NCBI GenBank assembly: GCA_963697205.1
Contig: CAVONB010000007.1
Coordinates: 169,110 to 233,109, forward strand
Direction: 5' to 3'
From: CAVONB01 sp963697205
Lineage (GTDB): Bacteria; Pseudomonadota; Alphaproteobacteria; Rhizobiales; Hyphomicrobiaceae
Length of the DNA: 64,000 bases
The notes under the pieces are model-generated. The model made no database searches. It was not told where the DNA came from and saw only the letters and a list, made by a program, of their open reading frames with translations. Made by a program: the position numbers and the translations under genes. Shown in pieces: positions 62,277 to 64,000 of the stretch. The first letter of the stretch is position 1. The number at the start of each line of letters is the position of its first letter.

Positions 62277-63886
62277 GGCCGATTTTGTTGCAGAACTGGC
62301 TTGAGGGGGCGGGCGAACCGTGATTCCGTCTGCTGAGACGACAGCCATCGACGGAGTGGTTCGATGATGGGGCGGCGCAAGAGTGAGCAGGGTCAGCTGT
62401 TCTATGCGTTCGACCTGGAGGCGGTGGTGCCGGACGATCATCAAGTCCGGCGGATCGCGGCGGTTCTCGATCTCGCGTGGGTGCGCACCGAGCTGGCGCC
62501 GCACTATTCCCACACCGGCCGGCCGTCGATCGATCCGGAGTTGATGATCCGGATGCTCATCCTCGGCTACGTGTTCGCGATCCGCTCGGAGCGCGCGCTG
62601 TGCCGCGAGGTGCAGGTGAACCTCGCTTACCGCTGGTTTTGCGGCCTCGGCATTGAGGACAGGATTCCCGATCACTCGGCATTCACGCGCGCTCGCAACG
62701 AGCGCTTCCGCGAGCATGATGTCTTCCGCCGCGTGTTCGAACGCGTCGTTGCTGCCTGCATCAAAGCTGACCTCGTCGGCGGCAAAGGCTTTGCGGTCGA
62801 CGCCAGCCTGATCGCGGCCGACGCCAACAAGTGCGGATCGACGCCCGGCAACGAGTGGAGCCGCGACATCGATCCGGCGACCGTCGAACGCGCCGTCCAG
62901 GATTATCTCGCCAATCTCGACAACCCAGCCTGGGGTGCCGCCAGCGACGTGGTGCCGAAGTTCGTCGCGCCAGCCGATCCGGCGGCACAGTGGACCGGCG
63001 CACTCAGGAACGCGGCGTTCTTCGCCTACGCCGACAACTATCTCATCGATGTGAAGTTCGGCATCATCATGGATGTCGAGGCGTCTCGCGCCATTCGCCA
63101 GGCCGAAGTCGGCGCGTCACAAACGATGATCGAACGGACCGAGGCGACATTCGGCATCAAGCCGGAGTGGCTCGTCGCCGATACCGCCTATGGCTCGGCG
63201 CCGAACCTGCACTTCCTGGTCGACGAGAAGGATATCGAGCCCCACGTCCCGGTGATCGAGAAGTCGCAGCGCGATGATGGCACGTTCAGCCGCAGCGATT
63301 TCACCTATGACGCCGATCGCAATGTCTACGTTTGCCCCAATGGCAAAGTTCTACGGACGAACGGACGACTGCGGGATGATGGCATGTATGCCTATTACTC
63401 TCGCGTCTCCGATTGCAAGGACTGCCCCTTCAAACCCCGATGCTGTGCGAAGACGCCAGAGCGGAAAATCACACGGCATCAATATGAGGCGGCACGTGAC
63501 GTCGCTCGCGCCGTGGCGAAGACCGCTGCCTATGAGCAGACCCGTCGCGATCGCAAGAAGGTCGAGATGCTGTTCGCGCACTTGAAGCGCATTCTTCGCA
63601 TGGGGCGACTGAGACTGAGGGGGCCGGCGGGTGCCCAGTTCGAGTTCATGTTCGCCGCTATCGCCCAGAACCTCCGACGCCTCGCAAAGCTGATAGTGCA
63701 CCCGCCCGACGCAGCTAATCCGCGTGTTGTGTAGCGTCCTGTTGAGTTGGTTGCGTCAAGCGTCGGTGCCCATGCGTCGCCGACGGCCCATTCAGGGCTG
63801 GCGGCGAACGGCTTCGAGCCCGAATTTTTAGAAATCAGCGCCCGCTGAGACCAACGATCCAGCCGACTTCTGCAACAAAATCGGCC
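62277..63886. mobile_element. IS1182-family insertion sequence
   Basis: A 1610-bp element bounded by perfect 19-bp inverted repeats, GGCCGATTTTGTTGCAGAA at the left and its complement at the right (63868-63886). It holds one transposase gene. No clear target duplication is visible. Sequence to the right (63887-64000) shows no recognisable gene. Confidence 0.88.
62364..63734 (+). CDS. IS1182-family transposase
   Basis: A 456-residue DDE transposase of the IS4/IS5-like superfamily. It starts MMGRRKSEQGQLFYAFDLEA and has an N-terminal DUF772 domain (RPSIDPELMIRMLILGYVF). Catalytic acids are in GFAVDASLIAADAN, LVADTAYGSAPN and DRKKVEMLFAHLKRIL. The zinc-ribbon-like CKDCPFKPRCC near residue 355 is typical. 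The frame is intact. Confidence 0.95.
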   Translation: MMGRRKSEQGQLFYAFDLEAVVPDDHQVRRIAAVLDLAWVRTELAPHYSHTGRPSIDPELMIRMLILGYVFAIRSERALCREVQVNLAYRWFCGLGIEDRIPDHSAFTRARNERFREHDVFRRVFERVVAACIKADLVGGKGFAVDASLIAADANKCGSTPGNEWSRDIDPATVERAVQDYLANLDNPAWGAASDVVPKFVAPADPAAQWTGALRNAAFFAYADNYLIDVKFGIIMDVEASRAIRQAEVGASQTMIERTEATFGIKPEWLVADTAYGSAPNLHFLVDEKDIEPHVPVIEKSQRDDGTFSRSDFTYDADRNVYVCPNGKVLRTNGRLRDDGMYAYYSRVSDCKDCPFKPRCCAKTPERKITRHQYEAARDVARAVAKTAAYEQTRRDRKKVEMLFAHLKRILRMGRLRLRGPAGAQFEFMFAAIAQNLRRLAKLIVHPPDAANPRVV

Positions 63887-64000
63887 AGGAGCTACCATTC
63901 TGAGATACGGACGATCGGACCGCGTGTGTTTAGCGCGCATCCAATCTTGGAGCATGGTCCGGGCATGCTTGCGCCACAGCTCCACCCGAGCCGGTGCCTA

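Noticed and set aside
1..64000. CRISPR array or clustered short spaced repeats
   Set aside because: No regularly spaced direct repeats of 23-50 bp and no cas genes are seen.

Overview
The window is GC-rich, densely packed DNA from a proteobacterium. Gene content points to an alphaproteobacterium, most likely Hyphomicrobiales or a relative: a fused two-domain NarK next to narGHJI, an OxyR-like regulator beside dps, and alphaproteobacterial ICE-type partition genes. This placement is inference from gene content only.

Positions 1-31.4 kb look like core chromosome. They hold the end of a cell-elongation operon (mrdA-rodA), a ThDP enzyme divergent from a GMC oxidoreductase, nhaA coupled to a carbonic anhydrase, and a dps/oxyR-like stress locus. 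Next comes an SsuABC/NMT1-type ABC transporter, then a complete respiratory nitrate reductase locus: a Crp/Fnr regulator, an FNR box, narK fusion, narGHJI, a parvulin, a 96-aa protein, a hemerythrin and a second carbonic anhydrase, the last three coupled by stop/start overlaps. A DMT exporter and a two-component system divergent from a His/Gly-rich periplasmic protein close this part.

At 31,491 a 45-bp 3' fragment of a tRNA-Thr(UGU) gene begins a stretch of integrated DNA. An identical copy lies at 43,561, and each is followed by its own tyrosine integrase, so two elements sit in tandem. Element A (31.5-43.6 kb) is a patchwork: a secreted protease, an IS3-family insertion, an arylamine N-acetyltransferase, a cupin, small secreted proteins, a PEP-mutase-family enzyme, three broken integrases and four pairs of duplicated segments. 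Element B begins at 43.6 kb and runs off the window. It carries an AlpA regulator, a replication-initiator-like operon, a ParA/ribbon-helix-helix partition cassette, an AEC transporter, an IS256-family insertion, and a catabolic cargo of intradiol dioxygenase, GntR regulator, OsmC protein, TRAP transporter and periplasmic metallo-beta-lactamase-fold enzyme. An IS1182-family insertion follows. The intact tRNA-Thr gene that should close the array is not in the window.

A striking feature is a set of single-base frameshifts, nearly all net +1, in narG, narH, narJ, narI, dctM, the IS256 transposase and a membrane-protein gene at 49.3-50.4 kb. In each case removing one base restores the expected family sequence. 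Sequencing or assembly insertions explain this better than true decay, so the genes may be intact in the organism.
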